Source of the DNA: Corynebacterium sp. P4-C1
GTDB lineage: Bacteria > Actinomycetota > Actinomycetes > Mycobacteriales > Mycobacteriaceae
DNA length: 64,000 nt
Reading direction: 5' to 3'
Assembly: GCF_030503595.1 (NCBI RefSeq)
Contig: NZ_CP129966.1
Location: 186,001 to 250,000 of the forward strand
Part shown: positions 1-8,798 of the stretch, piece after piece
How the letters are laid out: the number at the start of each line of letters is the position of its first letter
How positions within the stretch are numbered: the stretch's first letter is position 1
Notes under the pieces: model-generated
What the model saw: the letters and a program-made list of their open reading frames with translations, nothing else
What the model was told of the DNA's origin: nothing
The model's database searches: none
Program-made: the position numbers and the translations under genes

Positions 1-1
1 C

Positions 2-289
2 GACGATGCCCACGAGCAGCTCAGCGCAATCGGCACCTCCGACGTCGACGGCCAATACGAGATCGACTTCGCCGCCGATGCCGTGCAGCGACTCTCCCGC
101 AACGAACTCCGCGTCTACGACGCCCTGCCGCTCGCCGACACGGGAGGGCTCGAAGCGGCCGAGATCGCCGCGGCCTGCGGGTTCACCATCGGACTGACCG
201 TCCATCTGCTCATGGACCTCTCCGGGAAGGGCCTGGTATCCCGGAAAGGGCAGCTGTGGGAACGCAGCGACCGGGAAAGGGCCTCGTAA
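2..289 (+). CDS. dprA: DprA C-terminal end (partial)
   Basis: The 3' end of a gene that enters from the left edge in frame 2; about 95 residues are visible. The final segment (roughly NELRVYDALPL to the stop) looks like the winged-helix domain that closes DNA-processing protein A. DprA loads RecA on incoming single-stranded DNA in transformation and recombination. The position just before xerC and the rpsB-tsf block matches the corynebacterial order, where dprA precedes xerC. The Rossmann part that would make the call certain lies outside the window. The 10-mer GGCCTCGTAA is repeated at 280-289 and 291-300, across the stop codon. Confidence 0.75.
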   Translation, partial: DDAHEQLSAIGTSDVDGQYEIDFAADAVQRLSRNELRVYDALPLADTGGLEAAEIAAACGFTIGLTVHLLMDLSGKGLVSRKGQLWERSDRERAS

Positions 290-397
290 CGGCCTCGTAA
301 GGGCCACGCGACGACACGTAACGGCCGCCCTACGTTCGTAACCCCTTCCGCCGAGTTCGTTCTCGTTCCTCGTTCGCGCGAGTCCACCGCGCAGTCA

Positions 398-403
398 TAT
401 ACT
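398..403 (+). promoter_or_regulatory. Candidate xerC promoter -10 (TATACT)
   Basis: TATACT matches the actinobacterial SigA -10 consensus, about 50 nt before the xerC start. No convincing -35 is visible. The rest of 290-452 shows no gene. Confidence 0.4.
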
Positions 404-452
404 TCCCGGTGGAATACCGGTAGTTGACGGCAACTGGAAGGCAGGGCGTGCG

Positions 453-1367
453 ATGGCTCAGCTCGAAGCGGCGATTGACGATTTCGCCGACTACGCCCTG
501 CTCGTCAAAGGACGCTCGCCGGCCACGGTGAAGGGCTACCGCAGCGACCTGCGCACGCTGGTGCCCTTCGCCGGGACATTCGCCGACTTCACGCTGCCCA
601 CCCTGCGCGCCTGGCTGGCGGACGCGCTCCGCGCCGGGCTCGCCCGCTCCACGATGGCGCGGCGCACGGCCGCGGTACGGGCCTTCTCCACGTGGGCGTA
701 CGAGCGCGGGCACCTCGATTCCGATGTCGCCGCGCGACTCGCCACCCCCCAGGTCAACCGCCACCTTCCCGACGTGGTCACGCCCGCGCGCGCCGAGCAG
801 CTCGTCGAGGCGGAGATCAACGCCGACGCTGCCTCGCCCGAAGCGGCTCGCGACCGCGCGATGCTCGAGCTCCTCTATGCCACGGGCATGCGTGTCGCGG
901 AGCTCACCGGCCTCGACACCGGAGATATCGATGCCTCCCGGCGCCTCGCCCGCGTGACAGGCAAGGGCAACAAGCAGCGCGTCGTGCCTTTCGGCGACAA
1001 CGCGGCCGCAGCTATCGACACCTGGCTCGCCCGCCGCGGCGAACTCCTCAACAACGGCGCGGGTAGCTCTGCGGCTGCGTCGGCAGATGCCACAAAGGCG
1101 CTGTTCCTCGGCTCCCGAGGCGGGCGTATCGACCAGCGCCAAGTGCGCCGGGTCGTGGAGCGCGCAGCGCAGCGCACCGGCGACAGCGACCTAAGCCCCC
1201 ACGCCCTACGCCACAGCGCCGCCACCCACATGCTCGAGGGAGGAGCGGACCTGCGCGTGGTGCAGGAGCTGCTCGGGCATTCGTCGCTGCAGACGACGCA
1301 GATCTACACCCACGTCTCAGCGCAGCGGCTCAAGAGCGTGTACGACCGTGCGCATCCACGGGCTTGA
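453..1367 (+). CDS. xerC: Tyrosine recombinase XerC
   Basis: A 304-residue site-specific tyrosine recombinase that, with XerD, resolves chromosome dimers at dif. The N-terminal SAM-like core-binding domain covers about residues 1-105 and the catalytic domain about 106-300. Visible active-site residues are Arg147 (TGMRVAEL), Lys171 (GKGNKQR), His250 and Arg253 (HALRHSAATH), His276 (LGHSS) and the nucleophile Tyr285 (QIYTHV). Length and motifs are those of a complete enzyme. The last 38 bp overlap the 3' end of the opposite-strand M23 peptidase gene. FtsK, which activates Xer recombination, is encoded at the other end of the window. Confidence 0.96.
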   Translation: MAQLEAAIDDFADYALLVKGRSPATVKGYRSDLRTLVPFAGTFADFTLPTLRAWLADALRAGLARSTMARRTAAVRAFSTWAYERGHLDSDVAARLATPQVNRHLPDVVTPARAEQLVEAEINADAASPEAARDRAMLELLYATGMRVAELTGLDTGDIDASRRLARVTGKGNKQRVVPFGDNAAAAIDTWLARRGELLNNGAGSSAAASADATKALFLGSRGGRIDQRQVRRVVERAAQRTGDSDLSPHALRHSAATHMLEGGADLRVVQELLGHSSLQTTQIYTHVSAQRLKSVYDRAHPRA

Positions 1368-1875
1368 GGCGGATCTGGGGAGCGTCGAGAAGCGTGAGCG
1401 GATTGATGTACGCATCCGGACCCGTGCGCGCACCCCAGTGAAGCCCGTCGTGACCGCCCGACGACGGTGCCAATCGCCCGATCACCTCTCCCTCCTCTAC
1501 CTCGTCGCCCACCTTGACCGTCGCGTGGACAGGCTGGTAGGTGGTGCGGATGCCGTCGGCGTGATCCACCGACAGCACCGGCACGCCCGCGACCACCCCG
1601 GTGAAAGCGACGACACCGTCCTCCGCAGCAAGAATGTCCTGTCCCGTCCGGGCGGCCAGATCCACGCCGCGGTGGCCGGCCAGCCAATTGTGCTCTGGGA
1701 TGTCGGCGGAACGGGTGACATGCGCCGCCGTCGGTGAACCGGTTGTCGGGTCGACGTACGCGGCCGCGGGACCGGCCCCGGCCCCGGCGGCGAAGGCGGC
1801 GAGCGGAAGGAATATGGACAGCAGGAGGAACGCGGAACGGGGAAGGGGAGCAGCACGTAAACGGGAAGTGTTCAT
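1330..1875 (-). CDS. Secreted M23-family (LytM-like) metallopeptidase
   Basis: 181 residues with an N-terminal signal peptide (about residues 1-39, hydrophobic stretch FLLLSIFLPLAAFAA) and a lysostaphin-type M23 domain, predicted to cleave or regulate cleavage of peptidoglycan outside the membrane. The first zinc motif HxxxD is present (His68, Asp72, in GHRGVDL) and His117 lies where the central His is expected. The closing HxH motif is degenerate: only His146 is present (GLHWG), with Gly144 in place of the first His. The enzyme may be weak or may act as an activator. The start ATG lies 7 nt after an AT-rich TAAAAA and may be leaderless. The 3' end overlaps xerC by 38 bp in convergent orientation. 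Confidence 0.85.
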   Translation of the reverse strand: MNTSRLRAAPLPRSAFLLLSIFLPLAAFAAGAGAGPAAAYVDPTTGSPTAAHVTRSADIPEHNWLAGHRGVDLAARTGQDILAAEDGVVAFTGVVAGVPVLSVDHADGIRTTYQPVHATVKVGDEVEEGEVIGRLAPSSGGHDGLHWGARTGPDAYINPLTLLDAPQIRLKPVDAHGRTRS

Positions 1876-1957
1876 AGGGCTATTTTTAAGGGAGGGAGGA
1901 CCACAGAGCGCCGCAATGCGGAATGCCCTGTGGATAACTCCGCTGCATCCACAACCT

Positions 1958-1999
1958 TGCGCGCCTCGAATTGGCGCGCACGCAGCAACGATGTAAGCT
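1958..1999 (+). promoter_or_regulatory. rpsB promoter with palindrome over the -35
   Basis: TTGGCG (1971-1976), a 17-bp spacer and TAAGCT (1994-1999) form a good SigA-like promoter about 200 nt before rpsB. The perfect 8-bp inverted repeat TGCGCGCC/GGCGCGCA (1958-1965 and 1973-1980, 7-nt loop) covers the -35. It could be an operator. Nothing else gene-like is seen in 1876-1957. Confidence 0.5.
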
Positions 2000-2083
2000 T
2001 GGTGCTCAGCAGTGTGTCCACTGGGGTGCGCTGACTACGCGCGGCGAAAATGCCTGGTCACAGATGTGGCGAAGGTGCTGCAA

Positions 2084-2158
2084 TCCGCAACGGTCCTCCT
2101 GCGGAAACACGGGAGGCGTGGATGTGGCTCGTCGCTAGGGTGCGGGCAAAACCCGCAC
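2084..2158 (+). promoter_or_regulatory. Structured rpsB leader, possible S2 autoregulatory RNA
   Basis: TCCGCA (2084-2089) pairs with TGCGGA (2100-2105), and CCTCC in that loop (2095-2099) pairs with GGAGG (2112-2116), the A-B-A'-B' order of an H-type pseudoknot. A separate hairpin GTGCGGG/CCCGCAC lies at 2140-2158. The loop sequence CTCCT (2096-2100) is also complementary to the AGGAG of the rpsB ribosome-binding site. Control by S2 is inferred from other bacteria, where rpsB leaders are autoregulated. Confidence 0.4.
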
Positions 2159-2204
2159 GAACCGCAAGAAACCGAACAACTTTAACTCCCAAGGAGACAT
2201 TCCC

Positions 2205-3107
2205 ATGGCAGTCGTAACCATGCGTGAACTCCTCGACGCCGGTGTGCACTTCGGCCACCAGACGCGTCGTTGGAACCCGAAGATGCGCCGCTTCATCTTC
2301 ACCGACCGTAACGGCATCTACATCATCGACCTGCAGCAGACGCTGACCTACATCGATGAGGCATACGAATTCGTCAAGGAGACCGTCGCCCACGGCGGCA
2401 CCATCCTGTTCGTCGGCACCAAGAAGCAGGCCCAGGAGCCGGTCCAGGAAGAGGCCGACCGCGTGGGCATGCCGTACGTCAACCACCGCTGGCTCGGTGG
2501 CATGCTGACCAACTTCCAGACCGTGTCCAAGCGCCTCGCCCGCATGAAGGAGCTGCAGGCCATGGACGCAGCCGAGGACGGCTACGCAGGCCGCGGCAAG
2601 AAGGAAGTCCTGATGCTCACCCGCGAGCGCACCAAGCTCGAGCGCGTCCTGGGCGGCATCTCCGATATGACCAAGACCCCGTCCGCGCTGTGGATCGTCG
2701 ACACCAACAAGGAGCACATCGCTGTCTCCGAGGCGCAGAAGCTGCGCATCCCGGTCGTCGCAATCCTGGACACCAACTGCGACCCGGACCTCGTCGACTA
2801 CCCGATCCCGGGCAACGACGACGCCATCCGCTCCGTGAAGCTGCTCACCCACATCGTGGGCGAGGCAGTCGTCGCCGGCAAGCAGCAGCGCGAGGAGCGC
2901 CAGCTGGCCAAGGCTCGCGAGGCCGCTGGTGACGCACCGGCAGCCGAGGCCAACGAGGCCGCTTCCGAGGCCCCAGCCGAGAAGGCAGCCCAGCCGGAGA
3001 CCCCGGCAGCTGAGGCGGCAGAGAAGACCGCCGCACCGGCCGACAAGGCTGCTGCCGAGGCTGTCAAGAACGTCGACTCCGCCAAGAACGACGTCGACCC
3101 GGTCTAA
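2205..3107 (+). CDS. rpsB: 30S ribosomal protein S2
   Basis: S2 of the small subunit head, 300 residues. The N-terminal 230 or so are the conserved S2 fold (start [24 protein letters not shown], nuclease-like core with LWIVDTNKE and GNDDAIRS). The last 60 residues are an Ala/Glu/Pro-rich, highly charged tail that makes it longer than E. coli S2 (241). The ATG follows a clear AAGGAG. It is the first gene of the rpsB-tsf pair; a stem-loop between the two suggests partial termination, so tsf may have its own promoter. Confidence 0.98.
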   Translation: MAVVTMRELLDAGVHFGHQTRRWNPKMRRFIFTDRNGIYIIDLQQTLTYIDEAYEFVKETVAHGGTILFVGTKKQAQEPVQEEADRVGMPYVNHRWLGGMLTNFQTVSKRLARMKELQAMDAAEDGYAGRGKKEVLMLTRERTKLERVLGGISDMTKTPSALWIVDTNKEHIAVSEAQKLRIPVVAILDTNCDPDLVDYPIPGNDDAIRSVKLLTHIVGEAVVAGKQQREERQLAKAREAAGDAPAAEANEAASEAPAEKAAQPETPAAEAAEKTAAPADKAAAEAVKNVDSAKNDVDPV

Positions 3108-3153
3108 GTTCCGCGCCGACGGCCGCAACGGAAACGTTGCACCCATGCACATG

Positions 3154-3210
3154 CCCCCGCGTCACACCAGACGTCCCAACTTCATCGAGGACACTGGGCG
3201 CGGGGGTTTT
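3154..3210 (+). terminator. rpsB-tsf intergenic terminator
   Basis: CCCCCGCG (3154-3161) and CGCGGGGG (3199-3206) followed by TTTT. The 37-nt loop contains an inner GTCC/GGAC pairing (3173-3176, 3189-3192). Strong stem, short U-run; attenuation is possible. Confidence 0.6.
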
Positions 3211-3316
3211 GCGTGCGACACGGCAGCTGGGCATGCCGCGCTGCGGTAAGTCCACTACGCTGTCAGTTGACCTTTACACATACTTTTAGTCCCACAATGA
3301 GGAGGGTCGCCCAACT

Positions 3317-4135
3317 ATGGCGAACTACACCGCTGCAGACGTGAAGAAGCTGCGCGAAACCACCGGTTCCGGCATGCTCGACTGCAAGAAGGCTCTGGAG
3401 GAATCCGCTGGCGATTTCGAGAAGGCCGTTGAGATCCTGCGCATCAAGGGTGCGAAGGACGTGGGCAAGCGCGCTGAGCGCAACGCTCTCGAGGGCTTGG
3501 TTGCAGTGTCGGGCAGTACGATCATCGAGATCAACTCCGAGACGGACTTCGTGGCTAAGAACGACGAGTTCAAGCAGCTTGCCGACGACGTTGCAGCCGG
3601 CGCCGCCGCCGTCAAGGCCAATACTCCGGAGGAGCTCGCTAACGCCGACGTCAAGGGCCAGACCGCCGCTGAGGCTGTTCAGGCTCTGTCCGCGAAGATC
3701 GGCGAGAAGCTGGAGCTGCGCCGCGCCGCCACCATCGAGGGCGACAAGGTCGAGGTGTACCTGCACCAGAAGGCCGCTGATCTTCCGCCGGCAGTCGGCG
3801 TGCTCGTCGCCTACACCGGTGATAACGCTGAGGCCGCGCACCAGGTTGCCCTGCAGATCGCGGCTATGAAGGCCCGTTACCTGTCCAAGGACTCCATCCC
3901 GGCTGAGGTCGTCGAGAAGGAGCGCGCGGTCCAGGAGGAGATCACCCGCAGCGAGGGCAAGCCGGAGGCGGCTATCGAGAAGATCGTCGAGGGTCGCCTG
4001 GGCGGCTTCTTCAAGGATGTCGCTCTGCTCGAGCAGCCGTCGCTGGCGGACTCCAAGAAGACCGTCCGCCAGTACGCCGAGGAGAACGGCATCGAGGTCA
4101 CGGACTTCATCCGCTACGAGGTCGGCCAGCAGTAA
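3317..4135 (+). CDS. tsf: Elongation factor Ts
   Basis: EF-Ts, 272 residues, the nucleotide exchange factor that regenerates EF-Tu-GTP. The N-terminal UBA-like domain carries the expected [18 protein letters not shown] segment (residues about 12-29), and the core has the [12 protein letters not shown] motif that contacts EF-Tu. The ATG follows GAGGAGGG at an ideal distance. A possible promoter (TACGCT at about 3256) lies in the gap after the rpsB terminator. Length is normal for the family. Confidence 0.98.
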   Translation: MANYTAADVKKLRETTGSGMLDCKKALEESAGDFEKAVEILRIKGAKDVGKRAERNALEGLVAVSGSTIIEINSETDFVAKNDEFKQLADDVAAGAAAVKANTPEELANADVKGQTAAEAVQALSAKIGEKLELRRAATIEGDKVEVYLHQKAADLPPAVGVLVAYTGDNAEAAHQVALQIAAMKARYLSKDSIPAEVVEKERAVQEEITRSEGKPEAAIEKIVEGRLGGFFKDVALLEQPSLADSKKTVRQYAEENGIEVTDFIRYEVGQQ

Positions 4136-4148
4136 ACGCTGACTTCAC

Positions 4149-4197
4149 GGATCCCGGTGCGCCGCTTATCGACGGTAGCCCGGGATCCTTTTCTTTT
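4149..4197 (+). terminator. tsf terminator with an 11-mer copy in its loop
   Basis: GGATCCCGG (4149-4157) and CCGGGATCC (4180-4188) followed by TTTTCTTTT: a textbook intrinsic terminator. The 22-nt loop consists largely of the repeated word GCTTATCGACG. Confidence 0.9.
4164..4174 (+). repeat. GCTTATCGACG copy 1 (terminator loop)
   Basis: Exact copy of the window-wide 11-mer, inside the loop of the tsf terminator. Confidence 0.85.
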
Positions 4198-4215
4198 GCC
4201 CACCCGCCTTGCCGC

Positions 4216-4221
4216 TAGAAT
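4216..4221 (+). promoter_or_regulatory. pyrH promoter -10 (TAGAAT)
   Basis: TAGAAT, with TTTTGC 16 bp upstream as a weak -35, about 50 nt before the pyrH GTG and just after the tsf terminator. Confidence 0.5.
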
Positions 4222-4273
4222 CGGTGGGTGAATTTTCGCCCCCACATCCGCCTTCCACGTTAAGGAGCTTTCG

Positions 4274-5026
4274 GTGACTGACCACGGCACTGCCAACAGC
4301 AATGAGACGCATTCGACTTCCCGCCGCGGGTATAAACGCGTCATGCTGAAGCTGGGAGGCGAGATGTTCGGCGGCGGCAACGTCGGCATCGACCCTGATG
4401 TGGTGGAGAATGTGGCGAAGCAGATCGCCGAGGTTGCCAGCCAGGGCACCGAGGTCGCGGTGGTCATCGGCGGCGGCAATTTCTTCCGCGGCGCGCAGTT
4501 GTCCCAGCGCGGCATGGACCGTGCGCGCTCGGATTACATGGGCATGCTCGGCACGGTGATGAACTGTCTGGCTTTGCAGGATTTCCTGCAGCAGCTGGGG
4601 GTGGACTGCCGTGTGCAGACCGCCATCAACATGGCGCAGATCGCGGAGCCGTACCTTCCGCTGCGTGCTTCCCGCCACTTGGAGAAGGGGCGCGTCGTCA
4701 TCTTCGGCGCCGGCATGGGCATGCCGTATTTCTCTACCGACACCACTGCGGCCCAGCGCGCCTTGGAGATCGGGTGCGAGGTGCTGCTCATGGCCAAGGC
4801 CGTGGACGGCGTGTACTCCGATGACCCGCGCACCAACCCTGACGCAGAGTTCTACAGCGAGATCAGCCCGCGCGAGGCCATCGAGAAGGGCCTGAAGGTC
4901 GCGGATGCCACTGCTTTCAGCCTGTGCATGGACAACCACATGCCGATTCTGGTGTTCAACCTGCTCAAGGAAGGCAATATCGCACGTGCGGTGTCCGGCG
5001 AGCAGATCGGTACCCTCGTCCAGTAG
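4274..5026 (+). CDS. pyrH: UMP kinase
   Basis: Bacterial hexameric UMP kinase of the amino-acid-kinase fold, 250 residues, phosphorylating UMP to UDP. Visible family features are the N-terminal [12 protein letters not shown] loop, [11 protein letters not shown], the UMP-site stretch [15 protein letters not shown], and [13 protein letters not shown]. About 15 Ser/Thr/Asn-rich residues precede the fold. The GTG start has AAGGAG at a good distance. Neighbours rpsB-tsf-pyrH followed by frr are the usual bacterial order, here interrupted by two other genes. Confidence 0.97.
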   Translation: MTDHGTANSNETHSTSRRGYKRVMLKLGGEMFGGGNVGIDPDVVENVAKQIAEVASQGTEVAVVIGGGNFFRGAQLSQRGMDRARSDYMGMLGTVMNCLALQDFLQQLGVDCRVQTAINMAQIAEPYLPLRASRHLEKGRVVIFGAGMGMPYFSTDTTAAQRALEIGCEVLLMAKAVDGVYSDDPRTNPDAEFYSEISPREAIEKGLKVADATAFSLCMDNHMPILVFNLLKEGNIARAVSGEQIGTLVQ

Positions 5027-5041
5027 TTCGGGCCTTTCCGT

Positions 5042-5070
5042 AGTTCCACTAGTTCGCGCAGTTCCACTAG
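5042..5070 (+). repeat. 11-bp direct repeat before the transporter gene
   Basis: AGTTCCACTAG occurs at 5042-5052 and 5060-5070, an 18-bp period, just before the ribosome-binding site of the next gene. No function is evident. Confidence 0.6.
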
Positions 5071-5086
5071 CTAGGGAGGTCCCGTT

Positions 5087-6022
5087 GTGCTGACCGTGGC
5101 AGCGTTGGGTGTCGGTTCCGTCATTCCGGCCCAGACGGCGGTGAATAGTCGTCTGCGCGTGAGTATTGGCGCTCCGATTCCGGCGGCGTTCATTTCGTTT
5201 TTCATCGCGTTCGTGTGCGCGGTTGTTCTCGCGCTCGCGCTGAGCTTCACGACGGGCCCCTCCATCGACCTCACCCGCGCCTCCGGCGAGCCGTGGTGGG
5301 TGTGGATCGGCGGTGTGATGGGCGTCATCTTCATCACCGGGAATGTCATCCTGTTCCCGAAGATCGGCAGCGTGGAAACCGTTGTCCTGCCGATTCTGGG
5401 GCAAGTGGTGATGGCGTTGGTGATCGACAATTTCGGTCTGTTCGGGGCAACGCACGACCGTGTCGGATTGTTGCGTGTGCTCGGTGCCGGTGTTGTTCTG
5501 GCGGGCATCGTTCTCGTGCACGTGGTGGGGCGGGCAGCGGGGTCTGCGAATTCGGCTGCGACTGCGGAACCTCTGTTGACGTGGGCGTGGCGAGCCTTCG
5601 GCGTCTTCATGGGCATGTGCTCGGCAACCCAGACCGCCGCGAACGGCCACCTCGGCGAAGTACTGGGCAGCTCCATTCAAGCGGGCGCCGTCAACCTGGG
5701 CGTCGGTGTCATCCTGCTGTTCCTGCTCTGCCTGGTGTTCACGGATTCACGCAAGGCGCTGGTTTCCGGGGTCGAGCCCGGCCCGTGGTGGATGTGGCTC
5801 GGCGGTGTCTTCGGCGCGATCTTCGTCATCGGCGCCGCCACGTTGTCGCCGCTGATCGGCACAGGTGCAACCGTCGTCGGGATTCTCGCGGGAACGATTC
5901 TCGCGGGACAGGTCATCGAGCGTTTCGGGCTCTTCGGGGCGCCGCGCAGTGTGCTGCAGCCGGTGCGAATTCTCGGGCTCCTGCTGGTGTTCGCCGGAGC
6001 GGTGGTTGTGCGCGTGCTCTAG
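5087..6022 (+). CDS. DMT-family (DUF606/YdcZ-like) integral membrane transporter
   Basis: 311 residues with about ten hydrophobic helices. It is built as two homologous halves (about 1-150 and 165-311), each containing a WW(V/M)W(I/L)GGV(M/F)G segment followed by FI(T/V)G, which matches an internal DUF606/YdcZ duplication in the drug/metabolite transporter superfamily. The substrate cannot be told. The GTG start follows GGGAGGT at 5073-5080. It sits alone between pyrH and the convergent amidase. No clear terminator is visible in the 38-nt gap that follows. Confidence 0.8.
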   Translation: MLTVAALGVGSVIPAQTAVNSRLRVSIGAPIPAAFISFFIAFVCAVVLALALSFTTGPSIDLTRASGEPWWVWIGGVMGVIFITGNVILFPKIGSVETVVLPILGQVVMALVIDNFGLFGATHDRVGLLRVLGAGVVLAGIVLVHVVGRAAGSANSAATAEPLLTWAWRAFGVFMGMCSATQTAANGHLGEVLGSSIQAGAVNLGVGVILLFLLCLVFTDSRKALVSGVEPGPWWMWLGGVFGAIFVIGAATLSPLIGTGATVVGILAGTILAGQVIERFGLFGAPRSVLQPVRILGLLLVFAGAVVVRVL

Positions 6023-6060
6023 CACCGGCATGTTACCGAGGCCCCGTTGCCGCCTGTGCC

Positions 6061-7173
6061 TTACCGCCGGCGCTCACGCTGCCATTCCTCGACAACGGGC
6101 TCGATAAGGCGGGCAATTTCCAGGACCGTCGCGTTGTCGGCGGCCGGGGAGATCCCGCCGACCTGCACCGGCCCCACGGCGGCAGCGGGCGCGCCGGTGA
6201 GGTTGAATAATGACCCCCACGGGGACCATTCGGTCTGAGCCTCAAAAGAGTCGGCTGGGGACAACGACGGAAAGAAGCCGAGGGGCGGGGGATCCGTTGC
6301 GATCATCGGGGTCAGCACAATATCCACGTCCCACTCCGCGCGCACCAGTGAGGGCAGCGCGGCGATGTGGGCTGCCGCGGCGGTGAGGGTGGAGGGGGTG
6401 AGGGAGCGGGCTTCGTCGCGAAGCCAGGCGATGTACGGGCTGTCCAGCGGGTCGACCTCGGCGAAGGAGTGCTTGATCCGCGCCGAGAAATGGCGGTAGG
6501 TCTCCACCCCGAAGGAAAGCGGGGCGACCTCGCGCACAGGGAAGTAGCCGGCGAGCAAAGCAGCAGCACGCTTGACGACGCCCTCCCGCCCAGCATCCAC
6601 CACCGCCCCAGGCGTGAACAGGGGAGCGGTGAGCACTCCCACCGAAAGGGCCTCTAGACGGCGCCGCGGAAGCCCCCACAGCTCCACCTGGTCGGCGACG
6701 GTTCGGGTGATGAAGCCGTCCACCGACACCGTTTGCCGCGGCGCACCCGGCTTGAACCCGACGACCTCGCACGCGGCGGCGGGCACGCGCAGGGAACCGC
6801 CCGCATCACCGCCGTGCGCCGCTCGGTACAGTCCGTCCGCGACAACCACCGCAGCGCCCGTCGACGACCCGCCCGGCGTGCACCCCGGATACGCCGGCGA
6901 TGACAGCACCGGCACGTCGGGGCGCTCGGCGTAAATGGTGGCGCCGAGCTCGGAAGTGAGCGTTTTGGCGTCGATGAGCGCGCCATGGCGCTGCAACCCC
7001 GCCAGAAACGGGGTCGTCTCCCCAGCAACCCGGCTGCGCAGCGGGCTTCCCGACGTCGTCGGCCACCCCGCCACATCCGCCGTGTCCTTCGCGGGAATCA
7101 CCCAGCCCGAAAGACGGCCCTCTCCCGGTCGGGGGCGAACATCGGCGGCGGAATACGTCAAGGCGGGATGCAT
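6061..7173 (-). CDS. Amidase-signature family protein
   Basis: 370 residues from the ATG at 7173. The Ser-cisSer-Lys triad of amidase-signature enzymes is visible: Lys in IPAKDTADVAG, the cis-Ser in GGSSTGAAV and the nucleophile Ser in GGDAGGSLRVPAA. These enzymes hydrolyse amides or act in transamidation; the substrate is not clear. It is shorter than the usual 450-500 residues, mainly because the N-terminal region before the catalytic Lys is very short. A longer frame extends to 7251, but that part overlaps the frr promoter and looks non-coding. TACACT at 7184-7189 is a plausible -10 for a very short leader. Confidence 0.8.
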   Translation of the reverse strand: MHPALTYSAADVRPRPGEGRLSGWVIPAKDTADVAGWPTTSGSPLRSRVAGETTPFLAGLQRHGALIDAKTLTSELGATIYAERPDVPVLSSPAYPGCTPGGSSTGAAVVVADGLYRAAHGGDAGGSLRVPAAACEVVGFKPGAPRQTVSVDGFITRTVADQVELWGLPRRRLEALSVGVLTAPLFTPGAVVDAGREGVVKRAAALLAGYFPVREVAPLSFGVETYRHFSARIKHSFAEVDPLDSPYIAWLRDEARSLTPSTLTAAAAHIAALPSLVRAEWDVDIVLTPMIATDPPPLGFFPSLSPADSFEAQTEWSPWGSLFNLTGAPAAAVGPVQVGGISPAADNATVLEIARLIEPVVEEWQRERRR

Positions 7174-7233
7174 AGTTCCCCTCAGTGTAGGAGGAAGGGG
7201 GAATGGGGCGTTCGTCGGTAAGCGGTGCGCTGC

Positions 7234-7239
7234 TAGATT
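7234..7239 (+). promoter_or_regulatory. frr promoter -10 (TAGATT)
   Basis: TAGATT about 30 nt before the frr ATG; the leader would contain the AAAGGATG ribosome-binding site. Divergent from the amidase promoter. Confidence 0.5.
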
Positions 7240-7268
7240 GGATGAAGACAATGCGAAAGGATGACAAC

Positions 7269-7826
7269 ATGATCGACGACGTACTTCTCGACGCTGAGGA
7301 GCGCATGACCAGCTCCGTGGAGCACACCCGCTCTGAACTGGTCACCATCCGCACCGGCCGCGCGAACCCAGCCATGTTCAACGGCGTCATGGCCGACTTC
7401 TACGGTGCCCCGACCCCCATCAACCAGATGGCCACCGTGTCCGTGCCGGAGCCGCGCATGCTGATGGTCAAGCCGTTCGACCCGTCCACCCTTGGCGAAA
7501 TCGAGAACGCGATCCGCAACTCCGACCTCGGCGTCAACCCCACCGACGACGGCAACGTCATCCGCGTCACTATCCCGCAGCTCACCGAGGAGCGCCGCCG
7601 AGACCTGGTCAAACAGGCAAAGGCCAAGGGCGAAGACGGCAAGATCGCCATCCGCAACGTCCGCCGCTCCGGCATGGAAGCGCTGAAGAAGATCCAGAAG
7701 GACGGCGACGCCGGCGAGGACGAGGTCACCGCAGCCGAGAAGGAACTGGACAAGACCACCGCGAAATTCGTCGCCGAGATCGACGACTTGGTTTCCCGCA
7801 AGGAAGCCGAACTCCTCGAGGTCTAA
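7269..7826 (+). CDS. frr: Ribosome recycling factor
   Basis: RRF, 185 residues, the normal length. With EF-G it splits post-termination ribosomes. The start is the ATG at 7269 ([13 protein letters not shown]), preceded by AAAGGATG; an upstream in-frame extension to 7203 is not conserved-looking. Family motifs include VRTGRANP-like [13 protein letters not shown] near residue 30 and the C-terminal [17 protein letters not shown]. cdsA starts 3 nt after its stop, so the two are co-transcribed. Confidence 0.97.
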   Translation: MIDDVLLDAEERMTSSVEHTRSELVTIRTGRANPAMFNGVMADFYGAPTPINQMATVSVPEPRMLMVKPFDPSTLGEIENAIRNSDLGVNPTDDGNVIRVTIPQLTEERRRDLVKQAKAKGEDGKIAIRNVRRSGMEALKKIQKDGDAGEDEVTAAEKELDKTTAKFVAEIDDLVSRKEAELLEV

Positions 7827-7829
7827 ACA

Positions 7830-8738
7830 GTGACCGACACCGACTCCCGCTCTCGCGAACCGCTGGACGCGGTGCACTCTCGGCGCGTGCACATGCCGCG
7901 CCCGAAGAACTCCGCAGGGCGCAACCTGCCTGCCGCGATCGCGGTGGGAGTCGGGCTCGCCGCACTCGTGCTGGTGGCCACCTATGTCGGCCCCGTCATG
8001 TGGTACCCGGTGGTGTGCACCGCCGCCGCGCTCGGGATGTGGGAAGTGCTAACGCGCCTGCGCGAAAACGGCTACGGCGTCTATCGCTTCGTGATCATCG
8101 TCCTCGGTCTCTGCATGATCGTGTCCACGTGGGAGTTCGGTTACCCCGGACTGCTGGCCACGTTCACGATCAGCGCGTTGATGATCATGTTCTCGCGCCT
8201 GTTCTTCCATGGCAGGCACACCCCGCCACGCAACTACCTGCGCGACACTGCCGTGAGTATCTTCATTCTCGTGTGGATCGGGCTGTTCGGCTCGTTCGCC
8301 GCGATGATCTCGCGCTTGGAGACGGGCAGCGTCACCGGCAGCTACTTCATCGTCACGTTCATTCTTTGCGTCGTCGCCTCCGACGTGGGCGGCTACGTCA
8401 CCGGTGTCTTGTTCGGCTCGCACCCGATGGCCCCGGCGGTCAGCCCGAAGAAGTCGTGGGAAGGCTTCGCGGGCTCCGTCGCGTTCGGTGCAGTGGCGGG
8501 TGTGCTCAGTGGCATCTATCTGTTGGGCCGGCCGTGGTGGGCCGGTCTCGTGTTCGGCCTGGGCATCGTCGTGTGCGCGACGCTCGGTGATTTGGTGGAA
8601 AGCCAGTTCAAGCGCGAACTCGGCTTGAAGGACATGTCCGGTTTGCTGCCGGGCCACGGCGGCATGATGGACCGCATCGACGGCATCCTTCCCGCCGCCG
8701 CGGCCACCTGGCTCCTCATGAACGTGGTCGTCATTTAG
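7830..8738 (+). CDS. cdsA: Phosphatidate cytidylyltransferase
   Basis: CDP-diacylglycerol synthase, 302 residues, integral membrane. It makes CDP-DAG from phosphatidic acid and CTP, the precursor of PI, PG and cardiolipin in actinobacteria. About 35 hydrophilic residues are followed by several transmembrane helices. The family signature is complete: SPKKSWEGFAGS, then the C-terminal SQFKRELGLKDMSGLLPGHGG with MDRIDG. The GTG start is 3 nt after the frr stop. Confidence 0.95.
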   Translation: MTDTDSRSREPLDAVHSRRVHMPRPKNSAGRNLPAAIAVGVGLAALVLVATYVGPVMWYPVVCTAAALGMWEVLTRLRENGYGVYRFVIIVLGLCMIVSTWEFGYPGLLATFTISALMIMFSRLFFHGRHTPPRNYLRDTAVSIFILVWIGLFGSFAAMISRLETGSVTGSYFIVTFILCVVASDVGGYVTGVLFGSHPMAPAVSPKKSWEGFAGSVAFGAVAGVLSGIYLLGRPWWAGLVFGLGIVVCATLGDLVESQFKRELGLKDMSGLLPGHGGMMDRIDGILPAAAATWLLMNVVVI

Positions 8739-8798
8739 AGGCGTCTCACCAGCACTGATTAGAAAAGCTCGCTGCGCCGTGCCAGAATAGGGCACGTC

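Noticed and set aside
7174..7251. N-terminal extension of the amidase
   Set aside because: It covers the frr promoter region and ribosome-binding site and shows no conserved amidase sequence.
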